A stretch of 64,000 nt of DNA from an uncultured Ruminococcus sp. (GCF_947301925.1 NZ_CAMYUE010000009.1:1-64000), one strand, 5' to 3'; shown: positions 1-9,737, counted from the stretch's first letter. Notes: generated by a model not told the origin, from the sequence alone. Numbers and translations: made by a program.

Positions 1-97
1 ATTATATCACTTTCCAGCAGATTTGTCAAGCACTTTTTTCATTTTATTCTGAAAATTTTTCCTCGACCGCTTTCGCTCTCTGTCGGACAGTAAATAT

Positions 98-126
98 ATT
101 ATAGCATTACTTTCGCGTTTTGTCAA
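98..126 (-). promoter_or_regulatory. Sigma-A-type promoter reading off the left edge
   Basis: On the minus strand a perfect TTGACA (121-126) is followed by a 17-bp spacer and a perfect TATAAT (98-103). It must drive a gene beyond the left end of the window. Confidence 0.75.
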
Positions 127-265
127 ACCAAATATTGGAGGCTATTTGAACGTTTTTTTGTACGAAATAACCGATGAGGCGCAAAAAGGCGTAATATTCC
201 CCTATTTTTTAGCCTTTATTATGCTCCTTCCCGTTTTCTTCGACTTAGCAGCAAGCTCGTACAGC

Positions 266-294
266 TTGAATTCCCTGTATCAATGTGATATAAT
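266..294 (+). promoter_or_regulatory. Sigma-A-type promoter of the HD-GYP gene
   Basis: TTGAAT (266-271), a 17-bp spacer and TATAAT (289-294) lie about 50 bp before the TTG start of the next gene. Confidence 0.75.
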
Positions 295-345
295 CATATT
301 ACAGATATACAGTTATTTCGATCGTATCTGAGGGGAGGTCTCGAT

Positions 346-1290
346 TTGAATATCCTGATATATGCAATGCTTACCATCGGTATTCTCCTTATGGTCATCA
401 ATATATGGAGGTATGCCCGTTTTCTAAGTTCCCTGCGTGACGTTCTCTCGGCAGGGAGCCGAAAGGTCAGATTCTGGAAATACCTTGCGCTTTTGCTGCT
501 GATATTCTTTCTTTCGGGATATCTGCTGGTCACCTTCAAGGGCGAACCCGATATTATAATCTCCGGAATACTTTTCGGCGGAAGCATATTCGTCGCCATA
601 ATGCAGACCATAACATTTACTCTGCTTAACAATACCAAGGAGAGAAGTATAGACATAGCCGAGGTGCTCATCGGCGTGATCGACGCAAGAGACCCTAATC
701 TCAACGGACACAGCCGCCATGTTCAGAATCTCACTATGCTTCTTTACGAATATATCCCCTCTCCGAAGAAGCGCCTTATCAATTCCATCAGCCTTGAATA
801 TGCCGCGCTTATGCACGACGTCGGCAAGCTTGGTATCCCCGAGGTGATACTCAACAAGCCCGATAAGCTCACTCCCGAGGAGTGGGAGATCATGAAAAGG
901 CACCCCGGGATTGGTGTAAAGATACTTGAGCCGCTGAAGTCCTTCAGCCATGTGTTCCCCTGGATACAATACCACCATGAGCATATCGACGGTACTGGCT
1001 ACTACGGTCTGAAAGGCTGGCGTATCCCCTATTCATCGCGTATCATCGCTGTGGCAGACACTTATTCCGCAATAACCATGGAGCGCTCGTATAAGGCTCC
1101 CCGATCTCACGAGAAGGCTCTGGAGATAATGCGCAGTGTCGCGGGAACTCAGCTGGACAGCGACCTTGTGGAGATATTCTGCAAAATACCCAAAAGCAGG
1201 ATAATCGCCTGTCAGCCGGAACAGATAAAATTCGATATCACCGATATACATGAAACCGAAAACACCGAAAAAAAGCCCGCGGAGGTCTGA
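346..1290 (+). CDS. Membrane-bound HD-GYP-type phosphohydrolase
   Basis: This 314-aa protein has about three hydrophobic segments in its first 110 residues and a C-terminal HD-GYP-type domain. The domain shows H122, the H157-D158 pair (HDVGKLG) and the H210-H211-E212 block running into DGTG. HD-GYP proteins usually hydrolyse cyclic di-GMP or related dinucleotides, and the membrane part may sense a signal. The usual GYP tripeptide reads G-Y-Y here, so substrate assignment by motif alone is unsafe. The start is a TTG at 346, chosen because AGGGGAGG lies 7 bases upstream and no in-frame ATG gives a better N terminus. The gene is monocistronic, between a promoter and terminators. Confidence 0.85.
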   Translation: MNILIYAMLTIGILLMVINIWRYARFLSSLRDVLSAGSRKVRFWKYLALLLLIFFLSGYLLVTFKGEPDIIISGILFGGSIFVAIMQTITFTLLNNTKERSIDIAEVLIGVIDARDPNLNGHSRHVQNLTMLLYEYIPSPKKRLINSISLEYAALMHDVGKLGIPEVILNKPDKLTPEEWEIMKRHPGIGVKILEPLKSFSHVFPWIQYHHEHIDGTGYYGLKGWRIPYSSRIIAVADTYSAITMERSYKAPRSHEKALEIMRSVAGTQLDSDLVEIFCKIPKSRIIACQPEQIKFDITDIHETENTEKKPAEV

Positions 1291-1295
1291 TTCAC

Positions 1296-1315
1296 AGCCT
1301 CTTCGGGGCTTTTTA
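1296..1315 (+). terminator. Intrinsic terminator of the HD-GYP gene
   Basis: A short GC stem (agcctc/ggggct, 3-nt loop) is followed by TTTTTATT just after the stop codon. Confidence 0.55.
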
Positions 1316-1320
1316 TTGTT

Positions 1321-1360
1321 GAAAAAGCCGCAGCACACTTTAGGTGCTGCGGCTCGTTTT
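1321..1360. terminator. Bidirectional terminator between HD-GYP gene and glgA
   Basis: A perfect 11-bp stem (1326-1336 with 1344-1354, 7-nt loop) is flanked by A-rich and T-rich tracts. It can stop the convergent transcripts of both neighbours. The minus-strand side ends in TTTTT and fits the end of the glycogen operon. Confidence 0.8.
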
Positions 1361-1362
1361 CG

Positions 1363-2781
1363 TTATTCCGCAAGAAGCTTTTTGTACGTCTCGATATAGA
1401 GATCCGCAGAAGCCGACCAGCTGTGGTCGCATTCCATCATGCGGACAATGAGGTCGTTCCATTCCTGCTTGTCGTTATAGTCTCCCCATGCACGCTTTAC
1501 CGCATCGAGCATATCATTTGCGTTATATGTCTTGAAGGTATAGCCGTTGCCGTTCTCGCCGCCGTTATCGCGGACAGAGTCGCGGAGACCTCCCGTTTCG
1601 CGGACGATAGGAGCTGTTCCGTATCTCATGGCGATCATCTGTGCCAGCCCGCAGGGCTCGCTCTGCGAGGGCATGAGGAACATATCCGCTCCTGCGTATA
1701 TCCTCCTTGATAGCTCGGGTATGAAGCCAACTGTCACCGATACCCTTTCGGGGTATCTTGCGGCCATTTCCAGGAAGAAATCCTCATATATCTTCTCGCC
1801 GCTGCCAAGCACGGCAAATTTTATGCCTTCGTGTACCATTTCCTCAAATACGCAGCGTATCAGGTCTATGCCCTTATGGCGGACAAAACGGGTAACGATA
1901 CCGATTATGGGCTCATCTCCCTCGGCAAGTCTCAGCTCCGATATGAGAGCCGCCTTGCACTTCGCCTTGCCCTCGGGCTTTTTCGATGAATAGTTAGCCT
2001 CTATGGCCTTATCCTTCGAGGGATCGTACAGCTTTGTATCTATGCCGTTCATAATGCCGCGAAGCTTATACTGCTTTGTGACAAGTATCCTGTCAAGACC
2101 GTGAGCGTACCACGGGTCAAGTATCTCCCACGCATAGCTGGGACTGACCGTAGTTATCATGTCGCAGGTCTCGATAGCCCCCTTCATCATATTAACATAG
2201 CCGTCGTAGTCCAGAAGCCCCGCATTGTACATGGGTATGCCCATGAGCTCGCTGAGTACCTCCTTGCCGTACTTGCCCTGATACTCGATATTGTGTATGG
2301 TGTAGACGGTCTTTATGCCGTCATAGCCCTGCTGATACTTATAATAGACATTATAGTAGACGGGTATCAGCGCCGTCTGCCAGTCGTTGCAGTTGATGAT
2401 GTCGGGGGTGAACTTGATATACCTGAGCATCTCAAGCACAGCCCTGTCGAAGAACACGAATCTCTCGCAGTCGTCATAGAATCCGTAGAGACCGTCTCTT
2501 GCAAAGTAATACTCGTTGTCGATGAAATAATAGGTAACGCCGTCCCTTACAGCCATAAATATGCCGCAGTACTGCTTGCGCCATGAGACATCTACGGTTA
2601 TATTGGTCAGAAAGACCATTTTCTCGCGCAATTCGGGACTGACAGACTTATAAAGAGGGATCACCACCCGGCAGTCATGCCTCTTTGTCTTTATTGCCTT
2701 CGGAAGCGAACCTATTACATCTGCAAGACCGCCCGAGGCTGCAAAAGGCACAGCCTCGCTGGCAGCAAAAAGTATTTTCAT
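1363..2781 (-). CDS. glgA: Glycogen synthase (ADP-glucose, GT5)
   Basis: GlgA transfers glucose from ADP-glucose to the non-reducing end of alpha-1,4-glucan in the cytoplasm. At 472 aa it has the usual length. The N terminus carries the substrate loop, read here as S-G-G-L-A-D-V (residues 16-22) where many GT5 enzymes have K-T-G-G-L. The C-terminal half carries the S-E-P-C-G-L motif and the following E-T-G-G-L, typical of the GT-B nucleotide-sugar site. It is the last gene of the glg operon, 15 bp after glgD. The SD before it is weak (GGTGAT), which suggests coupling to glgD translation. Confidence 0.95.
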   Translation of the reverse strand: MKILFAASEAVPFAASGGLADVIGSLPKAIKTKRHDCRVVIPLYKSVSPELREKMVFLTNITVDVSWRKQYCGIFMAVRDGVTYYFIDNEYYFARDGLYGFYDDCERFVFFDRAVLEMLRYIKFTPDIINCNDWQTALIPVYYNVYYKYQQGYDGIKTVYTIHNIEYQGKYGKEVLSELMGIPMYNAGLLDYDGYVNMMKGAIETCDMITTVSPSYAWEILDPWYAHGLDRILVTKQYKLRGIMNGIDTKLYDPSKDKAIEANYSSKKPEGKAKCKAALISELRLAEGDEPIIGIVTRFVRHKGIDLIRCVFEEMVHEGIKFAVLGSGEKIYEDFFLEMAARYPERVSVTVGFIPELSRRIYAGADMFLMPSQSEPCGLAQMIAMRYGTAPIVRETGGLRDSVRDNGGENGNGYTFKTYNANDMLDAVKRAWGDYNDKQEWNDLIVRMMECDHSWSASADLYIETYKKLLAE

Positions 2782-2796
2782 ATTCGATCACCGCCG

Positions 2797-3918
2797 TCAG
2801 ATCTTACCGCCTTTTCCTATATACAGCGGATATGTCTCGGAGCCCGTAAGCACCTTTTCATTGCTAATCTCAACGTTCTTATCGGCAATTACCGATGAGA
2901 TACTGCAATTCTCTCCTACCTTCGTGCCCTGAAGGAGAACGCAGTCCTTGACCACAGTATCCTTTCCTACCCTTACGCCTCGGAAGAGTATGGAGTTTAT
3001 GACAGTTCCTTCAATGATACAGCCGTCTGCGATAAGAGAGTCCTTGATGCTGGACTCAAGTCCGTACTTCACGGGACCGTTGTCGCCGATCTTTGTCAGA
3101 ACAGGCATATCCTTACGGAAGAGAGCGTTTTTCTTCTCGGGATCGAGGAGCATCCTGTTTGCAATGTAGTAATCCTGTATGCTGTCGATCTTTGTGAAGA
3201 AGCCGTCGTGCCTGTAGCCCATTATCTTGAACTGGTCCCTCTTGCCCTGGAGTATCTCCCGGGTAAAGCTGAACTGGTTGCGGCTGGCCGCGTCGGAAAC
3301 GATCTTCTTCAGGAATTCCTTGGTAATTATGCACATCTCGAGCCAGATATTGCACTCGCCCGAAAACTGCGGATCCACCAGAACGTCCTTCAGTCTGTTG
3401 TCGTCGTCGAACTCAAGCACTGTTGTACACTTGTTCTTCTCGTAGTCGTATACTCCCCTGCTGTACACAAGGGTGATATCAGCTTCGTTCTTCATGTGCT
3501 GCTTCAGCACGGGATTGAAGTTTATGGTAGTCACCACGTCGCAGTTGGACATGATAACGTACTTCGCGTTGGAATGCTCAACAAAGCCCCAGATATTGTT
3601 GAGGGCGTCAAGTCTGCCCTTGTATATGCCTCCTGTCTGGCTGTAGGGAGGGAGAAGGTGGAGTCCGCCCTTCTTACGGGCAAGATCCCAGTCACGTCCC
3701 GAACCCAGATGGTCAAGGAGCGAGCCGTAGTTGGACTTTGTTATTACTCCCACCTCAGATACGCCCGAGTGGACGAAATTGGAAAGGGGGAAATCTATGA
3801 GGCGGTAACGTCCGCCGAAGGGTATGGAACCCATAGTTCTCTGTTTTGTCAGCTCGCTGACATAAGAATCGTGCATACTTGCAAAGACAAGTCCCAGAAC
3901 ATTATAATTAACACTCAT
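2797..3918 (-). CDS. glgD: Glucose-1-phosphate adenylyltransferase regulatory subunit GlgD
   Basis: This 373-aa protein is homologous to GlgC over its whole length, with an N-terminal nucleotidyltransferase fold and a C-terminal left-handed beta-helix. The N-terminal pyrophosphorylase signature GGxGxRL is missing: the equivalent stretch reads F-A-S-M-H-D-S-Y. That is the hallmark of the non-catalytic GlgD subunit of Firmicutes, which activates GlgC in a heterotetramer. The [13 protein letters not shown] block is retained. It sits between glgC and glgA, with GGAGGT 8 bases before its ATG. Confidence 0.93.
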   Translation of the reverse strand: MSVNYNVLGLVFASMHDSYVSELTKQRTMGSIPFGGRYRLIDFPLSNFVHSGVSEVGVITKSNYGSLLDHLGSGRDWDLARKKGGLHLLPPYSQTGGIYKGRLDALNNIWGFVEHSNAKYVIMSNCDVVTTINFNPVLKQHMKNEADITLVYSRGVYDYEKNKCTTVLEFDDDNRLKDVLVDPQFSGECNIWLEMCIITKEFLKKIVSDAASRNQFSFTREILQGKRDQFKIMGYRHDGFFTKIDSIQDYYIANRMLLDPEKKNALFRKDMPVLTKIGDNGPVKYGLESSIKDSLIADGCIIEGTVINSILFRGVRVGKDTVVKDCVLLQGTKVGENCSISSVIADKNVEISNEKVLTGSETYPLYIGKGGKI

Positions 3919-3933
3919 AGCAATATACCTCCG

Positions 3934-5160
3934 TCAGATATTCTCACCGATGATCTGCTTCGGCTCAACGACCTTATCGGCAGATACAGTTACGTTATGT
4001 CCGACAACGGCAATGCCCCAGTCGTCTCTGTTCTCGATATTCTCGGGACTTGTTCCCACGCGGGCGCGGGATTCGATAACACTGTCACTGCCCACTATGG
4101 CATACTCCACAACAGCTCCGGACTTGATAACGGTGCCGGGCATGATGATGCTGTAGTTTACGGTAGCGCCTGCCTCGATGGTAACTCCTGAGAACAGTAT
4201 GGAGAAATCAACTGTTCCGTCAATGGTGCTTCCCTCCGAGATCATGGAATTCTCGATATTGGCATTGTCGCCCACATACTGAGGCGGCATATTGCTGTTG
4301 CGGGAATAGATCTTCCAGTTGGGATCGTAGAGATCCAGAGGCACGCTGGGGCTGAGAAGGTCCATATTTGCCTCCCAGAGTGAATCCAGAGTTCCCACGT
4401 CCTTCCAGTAGCCCTCGAACTCGTATGCGAAGAGCCTCTGCTTGTCGCGGAGCATGGAGGTGATGATGTCCTTGCCGAAGTCCTTTGACCAGGGCTCGCC
4501 CTTTTCGCGCTTGGCGTTGGCGTCGTTTTCGTTCTCGATGAGGTACTTGCGGAGCTTCTCCCATGTGAATACATAGATACCCATGGAAGCAAGTGTGGAC
4601 TTGGGCTCCTTGGGCTTCTCAACGAAGTCCGTCACCTGATTCTGCTCGTCGCAGATCATGATACCGAAGCGTGAAGCCTCAGCCTTGGGAACGTCTATTA
4701 CGGAGATGGTGCAGTCCGCCTCGTTGGCAACGTGGAAATCCACCATCTTTGAGTAGTCCATCTTGTAGATGTGGTCGCCGCCCAGGACAACCACATATTC
4801 GGGATCGTAGCGTTCGATGAAGCGCATATTCTGGTATATGGCATTTGCGGTGCCCTCGTACCATGAAGCTCCGGCCTGTGTCTCATAGGGAGGGAGCACA
4901 TGGACGCCGCCGTTCATCTTGTCAAGGTCCCAGGGCTGACCGTTGCCGATGTACTCGTTGAGCACAAGGGGCTGGTACTGTGTGAGGACGCCTACTGTGT
5001 CAATACCTGAGTTGGTGCAGTTTGAGAGAGGGAAATCGATGAGACGATACTTTCCGCCGTAAGGTACTGCGGGTTTTGCAACATTTTTAGTCAGTGCATA
5101 TAGTCTGCTGCCCTGACCGCCTGCAAGGAGCATTGCAACGACTCTTTTCTTAGTATACAT
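3934..5160 (-). CDS. glgC: Glucose-1-phosphate adenylyltransferase (ADP-glucose pyrophosphorylase)
   Basis: GlgC makes ADP-glucose from glucose-1-phosphate and ATP, the committed step of glycogen synthesis. The 408-aa sequence has G-G-Q-G-S-R-L near residue 14, the K-P-A-V-P-Y-G-G-K block, the G-G-D-H-I-Y-K-M-D active-site motif near the middle and a C-terminal hexapeptide beta-helix. AGGAGG lies 6 bases before the ATG. It lies 15 bp before glgD, and the two products most likely form one complex. Confidence 0.95.
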   Translation of the reverse strand: MYTKKRVVAMLLAGGQGSRLYALTKNVAKPAVPYGGKYRLIDFPLSNCTNSGIDTVGVLTQYQPLVLNEYIGNGQPWDLDKMNGGVHVLPPYETQAGASWYEGTANAIYQNMRFIERYDPEYVVVLGGDHIYKMDYSKMVDFHVANEADCTISVIDVPKAEASRFGIMICDEQNQVTDFVEKPKEPKSTLASMGIYVFTWEKLRKYLIENENDANAKREKGEPWSKDFGKDIITSMLRDKQRLFAYEFEGYWKDVGTLDSLWEANMDLLSPSVPLDLYDPNWKIYSRNSNMPPQYVGDNANIENSMISEGSTIDGTVDFSILFSGVTIEAGATVNYSIIMPGTVIKSGAVVEYAIVGSDSVIESRARVGTSPENIENRDDWGIAVVGHNVTVSADKVVEPKQIIGENI

Positions 5161-5196
5161 ATTTTTCCTCCTGGATCGCTTATCGCGTTATGGAAT

Positions 5197-7263
5197 TTAT
5201 TTTTTCTTAGCAGAGGGTGTTTTCTTAGCCGCAGGCTTCTTCGCAGCCTTTTCCTCCTTGGCGGGAGCAGCCTTCTTAGCCGCAGGCTTCTTCACAGCCT
5301 TTTCCTCCTTGGCGGGAGCAGCCTTCTCAGGCTTCTCTGTCTCCGCGGACTTTGGTGCGGTCGTCCTCTTCTTCACGGGAGCAAACTTCAGATAGATAAC
5401 GGACAGCGGTGCAAGTGTCATGGAGATGCTGTTGTCATGACCGTGCATAGGAATGCTGTGAGTTTTGAAGGAGGTCTCCGTGATGCCCGAGCCGCCGAAC
5501 TCGGCTGCGTCGGTGTTGAATACCAGCTTGTATCTGCCCTTCTGCGGAACGCCTATCCTGTAGTCCCGGCGCTCAACGGGAACGAAATTGCAGACTGCGA
5601 TGATCTCGTCGCCGTTATCATCGATACGCCTGAACGAGATTATGCTCTGCTTGTAGTCATCGTTGGATATCCAGCTGAAGCCGTTCCACGAATCGTCGTT
5701 CTCCCAGAGGGGAGGATTTTCGGCATAGAACTTATTGAGCTTCTCCGAGAATTTCAGCAGGGTCCTGTGGGAATCGAAGTCCATGAGATTCCAGTCCAGC
5801 TGGGACTTGTAGTCCCATTCCTTCATCTGTCCGAATTCCTGTCCCATAAAGAGCAGCTTCTTGCCCGGATGAGCCATCATGTATGCAAGGAAAGCGCGGT
5901 ATGAAGCGAACTTCTGATCGTACTCGCCCGGCATTTTATTAATCATGGAGCACTTTCCGTGAACTACCTCGTCATGAGAGATAGGCAGGATATAGTTCTC
6001 CGAGAAAGCATAGAAAAACGAGAATGTGAGCTTGTCATGGTTGAAGGCCCTGTATATTGGGTCAAGGGACATATAGCTGAGCATATCGTTCATCCAGCCC
6101 ATATTCCACTTGAAGTTGAAGCCCAGACCGCCTATATCGGTAGGCTTTGTAACCAGAGGCCATGCCGTTGACTCCTCGGCAATCATAAGAGCGTCGGGGT
6201 GCTTGAGGAATACCGCCTCATTGAGGTGCTTGAGGAATTCCACAGCCTCCAGGTTCTCGTTGCCGCCGTAGATATTCGCAGCCCATTCTCCCTCGCGCCT
6301 GTCGTAGTCCAGATAGAGCATGGATGCGACAGCGTCTACGCGGAGACCGTCCACATGGAACTCATCGAACCAGTAATTGGCACTGGAAATAAGGAAAGAG
6401 CATACTTCAGCCTTACCGTAATCGAACACTCTCGTGCCCCATGCCTTATGCTCCTTCTTGCGGTCGTCGGTGTACTCATAGCAGCAGGTGCCGTCGAATT
6501 CGTACAGTCCCGCCTCGTCCTTGGGGAAGTGTGCAGGCACCCAGTCAAGGATGACGCCTATCCCTGCGGCGTGGAACATATCTATCATCTTCCTCATATC
6601 GTCGGGAGTGCCGTAGCGTGAGGTGGGGGCGAAATAGCCTGTCACCTGATATCCCCACGAGCCGTCGTAGGGATACTCCGTCAGGGGCATGAACTCGATA
6701 TGAGTATATGACATTTTTTTCAGATACGGTATTATTTCCTTTGCGAACGTAACATAGTCAAGGTAAACATCTCCGCCATAGTTTTTCCATGAGCTGAGGT
6801 GAACCTCATACACGTTCACAGGGCTTTTGTATATGCTCTTGTTCTTTTTTTCATCGAACCAGCCGCCGTCGCTCCACTGGAAGCTGCTCTCGTATATCTT
6901 CGAGGCAGTTCCGGGTCTTGTCTCATAGTGAGCGGCATACGGATCGGCCTTCATCAGTATCCTTCCGTCCTGAGTCTCGATACTGTATTTGTAAGCGTCG
7001 AACTGGCGGAGCTTTGATATCTCAGCCTCCCAGATACCGTCGGCAATGAGCTTCATGGGAGCAGCGGACCTGTCCCAGCCGTTGAAATCACCAACAACGG
7101 ATACGCTTACAGCATTAGGAGCCCAAACTCTGAAGGTGAAAACCTTGCCTCTTCCCTTTTTCTTTGAATGAACGCCAAAGAATTTGTAAGCTTCATAGTT
7201 TTTACCCTGATAAAAAAGATACAGCGGAAAATCGTTTGGATTGTTATTTTTATTAACAGACAT
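5197..7263 (-). CDS. glgB: 1,4-alpha-glucan branching enzyme with Lys/Ala/Pro tail
   Basis: GlgB cuts alpha-1,4 chains and re-attaches them as alpha-1,6 branches. The 688-aa protein has an N-terminal CBM48-like beta-sandwich (F-R-V-W-A-P-N), then a GH13 catalytic barrel with V-D-G-L-R-V-D (nucleophile Asp), A-E-E-S (acid/base) and S-H-D-E-V (transition-state Asp), and the C-terminal all-beta domain. After the usual end of the enzyme there are nearly 60 extra residues, almost only K, A, P and E, built from a 17-residue repeat. This tail is unusual for the family. The ATG is preceded by AAAGGAGG, and this is the first gene of the operon. Confidence 0.95.
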   Translation of the reverse strand: MSVNKNNNPNDFPLYLFYQGKNYEAYKFFGVHSKKKGRGKVFTFRVWAPNAVSVSVVGDFNGWDRSAAPMKLIADGIWEAEISKLRQFDAYKYSIETQDGRILMKADPYAAHYETRPGTASKIYESSFQWSDGGWFDEKKNKSIYKSPVNVYEVHLSSWKNYGGDVYLDYVTFAKEIIPYLKKMSYTHIEFMPLTEYPYDGSWGYQVTGYFAPTSRYGTPDDMRKMIDMFHAAGIGVILDWVPAHFPKDEAGLYEFDGTCCYEYTDDRKKEHKAWGTRVFDYGKAEVCSFLISSANYWFDEFHVDGLRVDAVASMLYLDYDRREGEWAANIYGGNENLEAVEFLKHLNEAVFLKHPDALMIAEESTAWPLVTKPTDIGGLGFNFKWNMGWMNDMLSYMSLDPIYRAFNHDKLTFSFFYAFSENYILPISHDEVVHGKCSMINKMPGEYDQKFASYRAFLAYMMAHPGKKLLFMGQEFGQMKEWDYKSQLDWNLMDFDSHRTLLKFSEKLNKFYAENPPLWENDDSWNGFSWISNDDYKQSIISFRRIDDNGDEIIAVCNFVPVERRDYRIGVPQKGRYKLVFNTDAAEFGGSGITETSFKTHSIPMHGHDNSISMTLAPLSVIYLKFAPVKKRTTAPKSAETEKPEKAAPAKEEKAVKKPAAKKAAPAKEEKAAKKPAAKKTPSAKKK
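5222..5323 (-). repeat. 51-bp tandem repeat in the glgB tail
   Basis: Two near-identical 51-bp units (5222-5272 and 5273-5323) encode the 17-residue K/A/P/E repeat at the GlgB C terminus. A partial third unit follows toward the stop codon. The near identity points to a recent duplication. Confidence 0.85.
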
Positions 7264-7288
7264 AATTCAGCCTCCTTTGCTATAATAC

Positions 7289-7317
7289 ATTTTATCAGAA
7301 TCAGCATAATTATTCAA
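7289..7317 (-). promoter_or_regulatory. Promoter of the glgBCDA operon
   Basis: On the minus strand TTGAAT (7312-7317), a 17-bp spacer and TAAAAT (7289-7294) end about 25 bp before the glgB start codon. Confidence 0.7.
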
Positions 7318-7502
7318 GCATTTTTGCAAATCACCGTAAAATTTCAGATGTTATGCTAATAATACCAGTTCTATTTAGTGCATTTTGACATATTTACTCT
7401 TTCAATTCCTTGTTAGCCTTTGTTAAAATGCACAGCAATCCAATGTATTCAGCCTGTGCTGTATGCCATTTGAGTTAATATTTTGTTAACAAATCAGAGA
7501 CT

Positions 7503-9737
7503 TCATGAGGTGACTTTTATCCCTATCACCGTCACATCATCGCTGTGGAGCGTATGATCGAAAACATGAGCCTTCCTGCATATCTCCCCCACTATATGGC
7601 GCAGGTCATCACCTCCGAGAAGAAGCTCCTTTATGAAGGGATAGGCGTTCTCGGATACGCCGTCGGAGAACATGATGACTATATCCCCCTCCTCAAAGCC
7701 GCACTCACGGACATATACCTCCGACCGCCCGTATATGCCTATGGGAAAGGTAGGGGCAGTCAGCTTCATCACATTGCCGCGGTGCCGGATAAGTGTAGCA
7801 GCTGCTCCCGATTTTATCACCGTAAGGCCGCAGTCGTCAAGGTCTATCCGCACCGCGTCAAGAGTGGCAAAGCTCTCATCCTGCGGATCAGTCACCATCA
7901 CCGAATTTATCAGCTTAATCGCGGAGCCGACATCAGCTCCGCTGGTGACCAGCCTGCGGAAAAGGCTGACCACCAGAGACGACTGGGCGGAAGCTCCTCT
8001 GCCTGTTCCCATGCCGTCGGACAGTACAACGTAGCCCGCCTCGGCTCCGTCCGTAAATACCGTATGAGTATCGCCGTTTTCCTGCGAGTCATCGGCACAG
8101 GCAGAGCTGGCGCATACCTCCATAGTGAAACGGGGCTTCTCGAACACCCTTATCCTCACTTCCCTGCCTGTGCAGACAGGTTCTGTGCAGCCCATTTTCA
8201 GCCGCAGCTCGTCCGCGATGAGGTCGCATATCCTTCTCCCGTCCACGGGAGCGCTGTCCGCCGGGAAGTATATCTCCGTGAGGAGACGGCTCCTGCTGTT
8301 GTAATAGGCTATGACCTGAGAGGGCGCAAAGCCGAACTTCTCCAGCCTTGCGCGGACGCTCCTGCTGACGCTGTGGGAGTACCTTACGTCAACGCGCTCG
8401 CCTGCGGAACGAACCAGCTCCTCGGTTATCTTCAGCTGCTCGCACAGAAGCTCCCTGCTCTCGGAAAAGCGCATCTCCATAAGCTTTGCCGCCGCTCTTT
8501 CACGGGAGCTCTCTGCAAATGCCGCGAGAAGCTCCTTTTTTCTCAGGCAGTCGTCCAGCTCCGCAGGGAAGCTCTCCTCCGCAAGCTCAGCCATCTCCGC
8601 AAGTCTGCGGAACCCACGCAGAGTGTTGCCCTTGTCGGACTTCCAGCAGAAGGGGCGGCGGTAGCAGGCCGAGCATACCGCCCGCGAATTATCCTCTATC
8701 TCCCTGGTCTCGTCCCTGCCCTCCGACAGCATTTCGGAGATCCGTTCGGACTCCCTGCGCAGATCGAGTACAGCGTCCGACAGAAAGCCCATGCGTGCGT
8801 TTATCGCATCGGGCAGCATGACCGTGCCGTCGTCCCCCGTTCTAATCCACTTGTCCGAGAACCGCCCCGACAGAGGCATAAATATCAGCGCTCCGCATAT
8901 AATATCTATCATACTGTCTGCGTCTCCGAGAGCCGCTCCCGTCAGCACATTGAGCACAAAGCAGACTCCCACAAAGAAAGCCGCCGCCGTCTGTGGCTTT
9001 CTGTTGTGCATATAACCTGTAAGCAGACCTGCCGCAGGAAGAAGGACTATGCTCATGCCTGCCGCAGATGAAGCGAGAAAGGCTCCGCAGACGGACAGAG
9101 CTCCGCAGAGTACGCCTCCCGTCTGCTTGTAGAAGTAAGCTCCCATAAGGGTAACGGCTCCGCAGAAGACTATGCCGATATTCACCGCAGGCAGCTCCAG
9201 GGAGCAGAGTGATGTCGCTGCCATTATGTAAACCACTGAACAGGAAAGACCGCCTGTCCCTGATAAATCGGCTACCCTGTCCTTTTTCAGTCCCGTTATC
9301 AGCCTTGAGGCTGAGTAGGCCGCAAAGCCTGCAACGCCGCCGTAAAAGCCGTAAAACACCAGCTTGTGGGCAAGCTCGCCTATGACAGCCGAAACCGCCG
9401 CTCCCGATACCAGAACGCTTACCGCAGTATTTATGCCGCAAAGCTTCGGATCGTTTCTGGGCTCCAGAAACATCTTGATTATCACTATCAGCGCAAGAGA
9501 CGCAAGCTTCACGATATTGTCCCCTATAGTGCCTGCCGCTATGCTGCGGACAAGGCTCCCTGTGAAGACAGCGGCCGAATATGGCAGCCCCACAGCCCCT
9601 GCGGCTGATATATCCGCAAATGAAGCAACTCCGCCCACCTTTGCCCCAGAAAGGAAAAGACCTGCTCCCACACAGGCTGCAAAGGCTGCGGAGACACCTG
9701 CATACCTCCATTCTCTTATCCTTCTCACGATCTGCAT
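7503..9737 (-). CDS. spoIIE: Stage II sporulation protein E (PP2C phosphatase)
   Basis: SpoIIE is a polytopic phosphatase that dephosphorylates the anti-anti-sigma factor SpoIIAA and so activates sigma-F in the forespore. The 744-aa protein has about ten hydrophobic segments in its first 300 residues, a central region, and a C-terminal PP2C domain. The domain shows D-G-M-G-T-G near residue 540 and F-S-D-G-V-S-E-N near the end, with the metal-binding Asp residues kept. The ATG follows GAGGTGAT. It is flanked by the glg promoter downstream and by the cob terminator upstream, so it is probably transcribed alone. Confidence 0.93.
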   Translation of the reverse strand: MQIVRRIREWRYAGVSAAFAACVGAGLFLSGAKVGGVASFADISAAGAVGLPYSAAVFTGSLVRSIAAGTIGDNIVKLASLALIVIIKMFLEPRNDPKLCGINTAVSVLVSGAAVSAVIGELAHKLVFYGFYGGVAGFAAYSASRLITGLKKDRVADLSGTGGLSCSVVYIMAATSLCSLELPAVNIGIVFCGAVTLMGAYFYKQTGGVLCGALSVCGAFLASSAAGMSIVLLPAAGLLTGYMHNRKPQTAAAFFVGVCFVLNVLTGAALGDADSMIDIICGALIFMPLSGRFSDKWIRTGDDGTVMLPDAINARMGFLSDAVLDLRRESERISEMLSEGRDETREIEDNSRAVCSACYRRPFCWKSDKGNTLRGFRRLAEMAELAEESFPAELDDCLRKKELLAAFAESSRERAAAKLMEMRFSESRELLCEQLKITEELVRSAGERVDVRYSHSVSRSVRARLEKFGFAPSQVIAYYNSRSRLLTEIYFPADSAPVDGRRICDLIADELRLKMGCTEPVCTGREVRIRVFEKPRFTMEVCASSACADDSQENGDTHTVFTDGAEAGYVVLSDGMGTGRGASAQSSLVVSLFRRLVTSGADVGSAIKLINSVMVTDPQDESFATLDAVRIDLDDCGLTVIKSGAAATLIRHRGNVMKLTAPTFPIGIYGRSEVYVRECGFEEGDIVIMFSDGVSENAYPFIKELLLGGDDLRHIVGEICRKAHVFDHTLHSDDVTVIGIKVTS

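Larger units (their letters stand above)
1..345. other. AT-rich intergenic region with divergent promoters
   Basis: No gene is supported here. The region is AT-rich and carries two outward-facing promoters, listed separately. A 61-codon open frame at 146-331 has no convincing ribosome binding site and overlaps the rightward promoter, so it is not called. Confidence 0.7.

Noticed and set aside
146-331. 61-aa hydrophobic peptide
   Set aside because: No SD, and its end overlaps the TATAAT promoter of the HD-GYP gene.
7545-9071. 508-codon open frame on the plus strand
   Set aside because: It lies antisense within spoIIE, has no SD and reads as low-quality Cys/Arg/His-rich sequence; the minus-strand protein has clear PP2C motifs.
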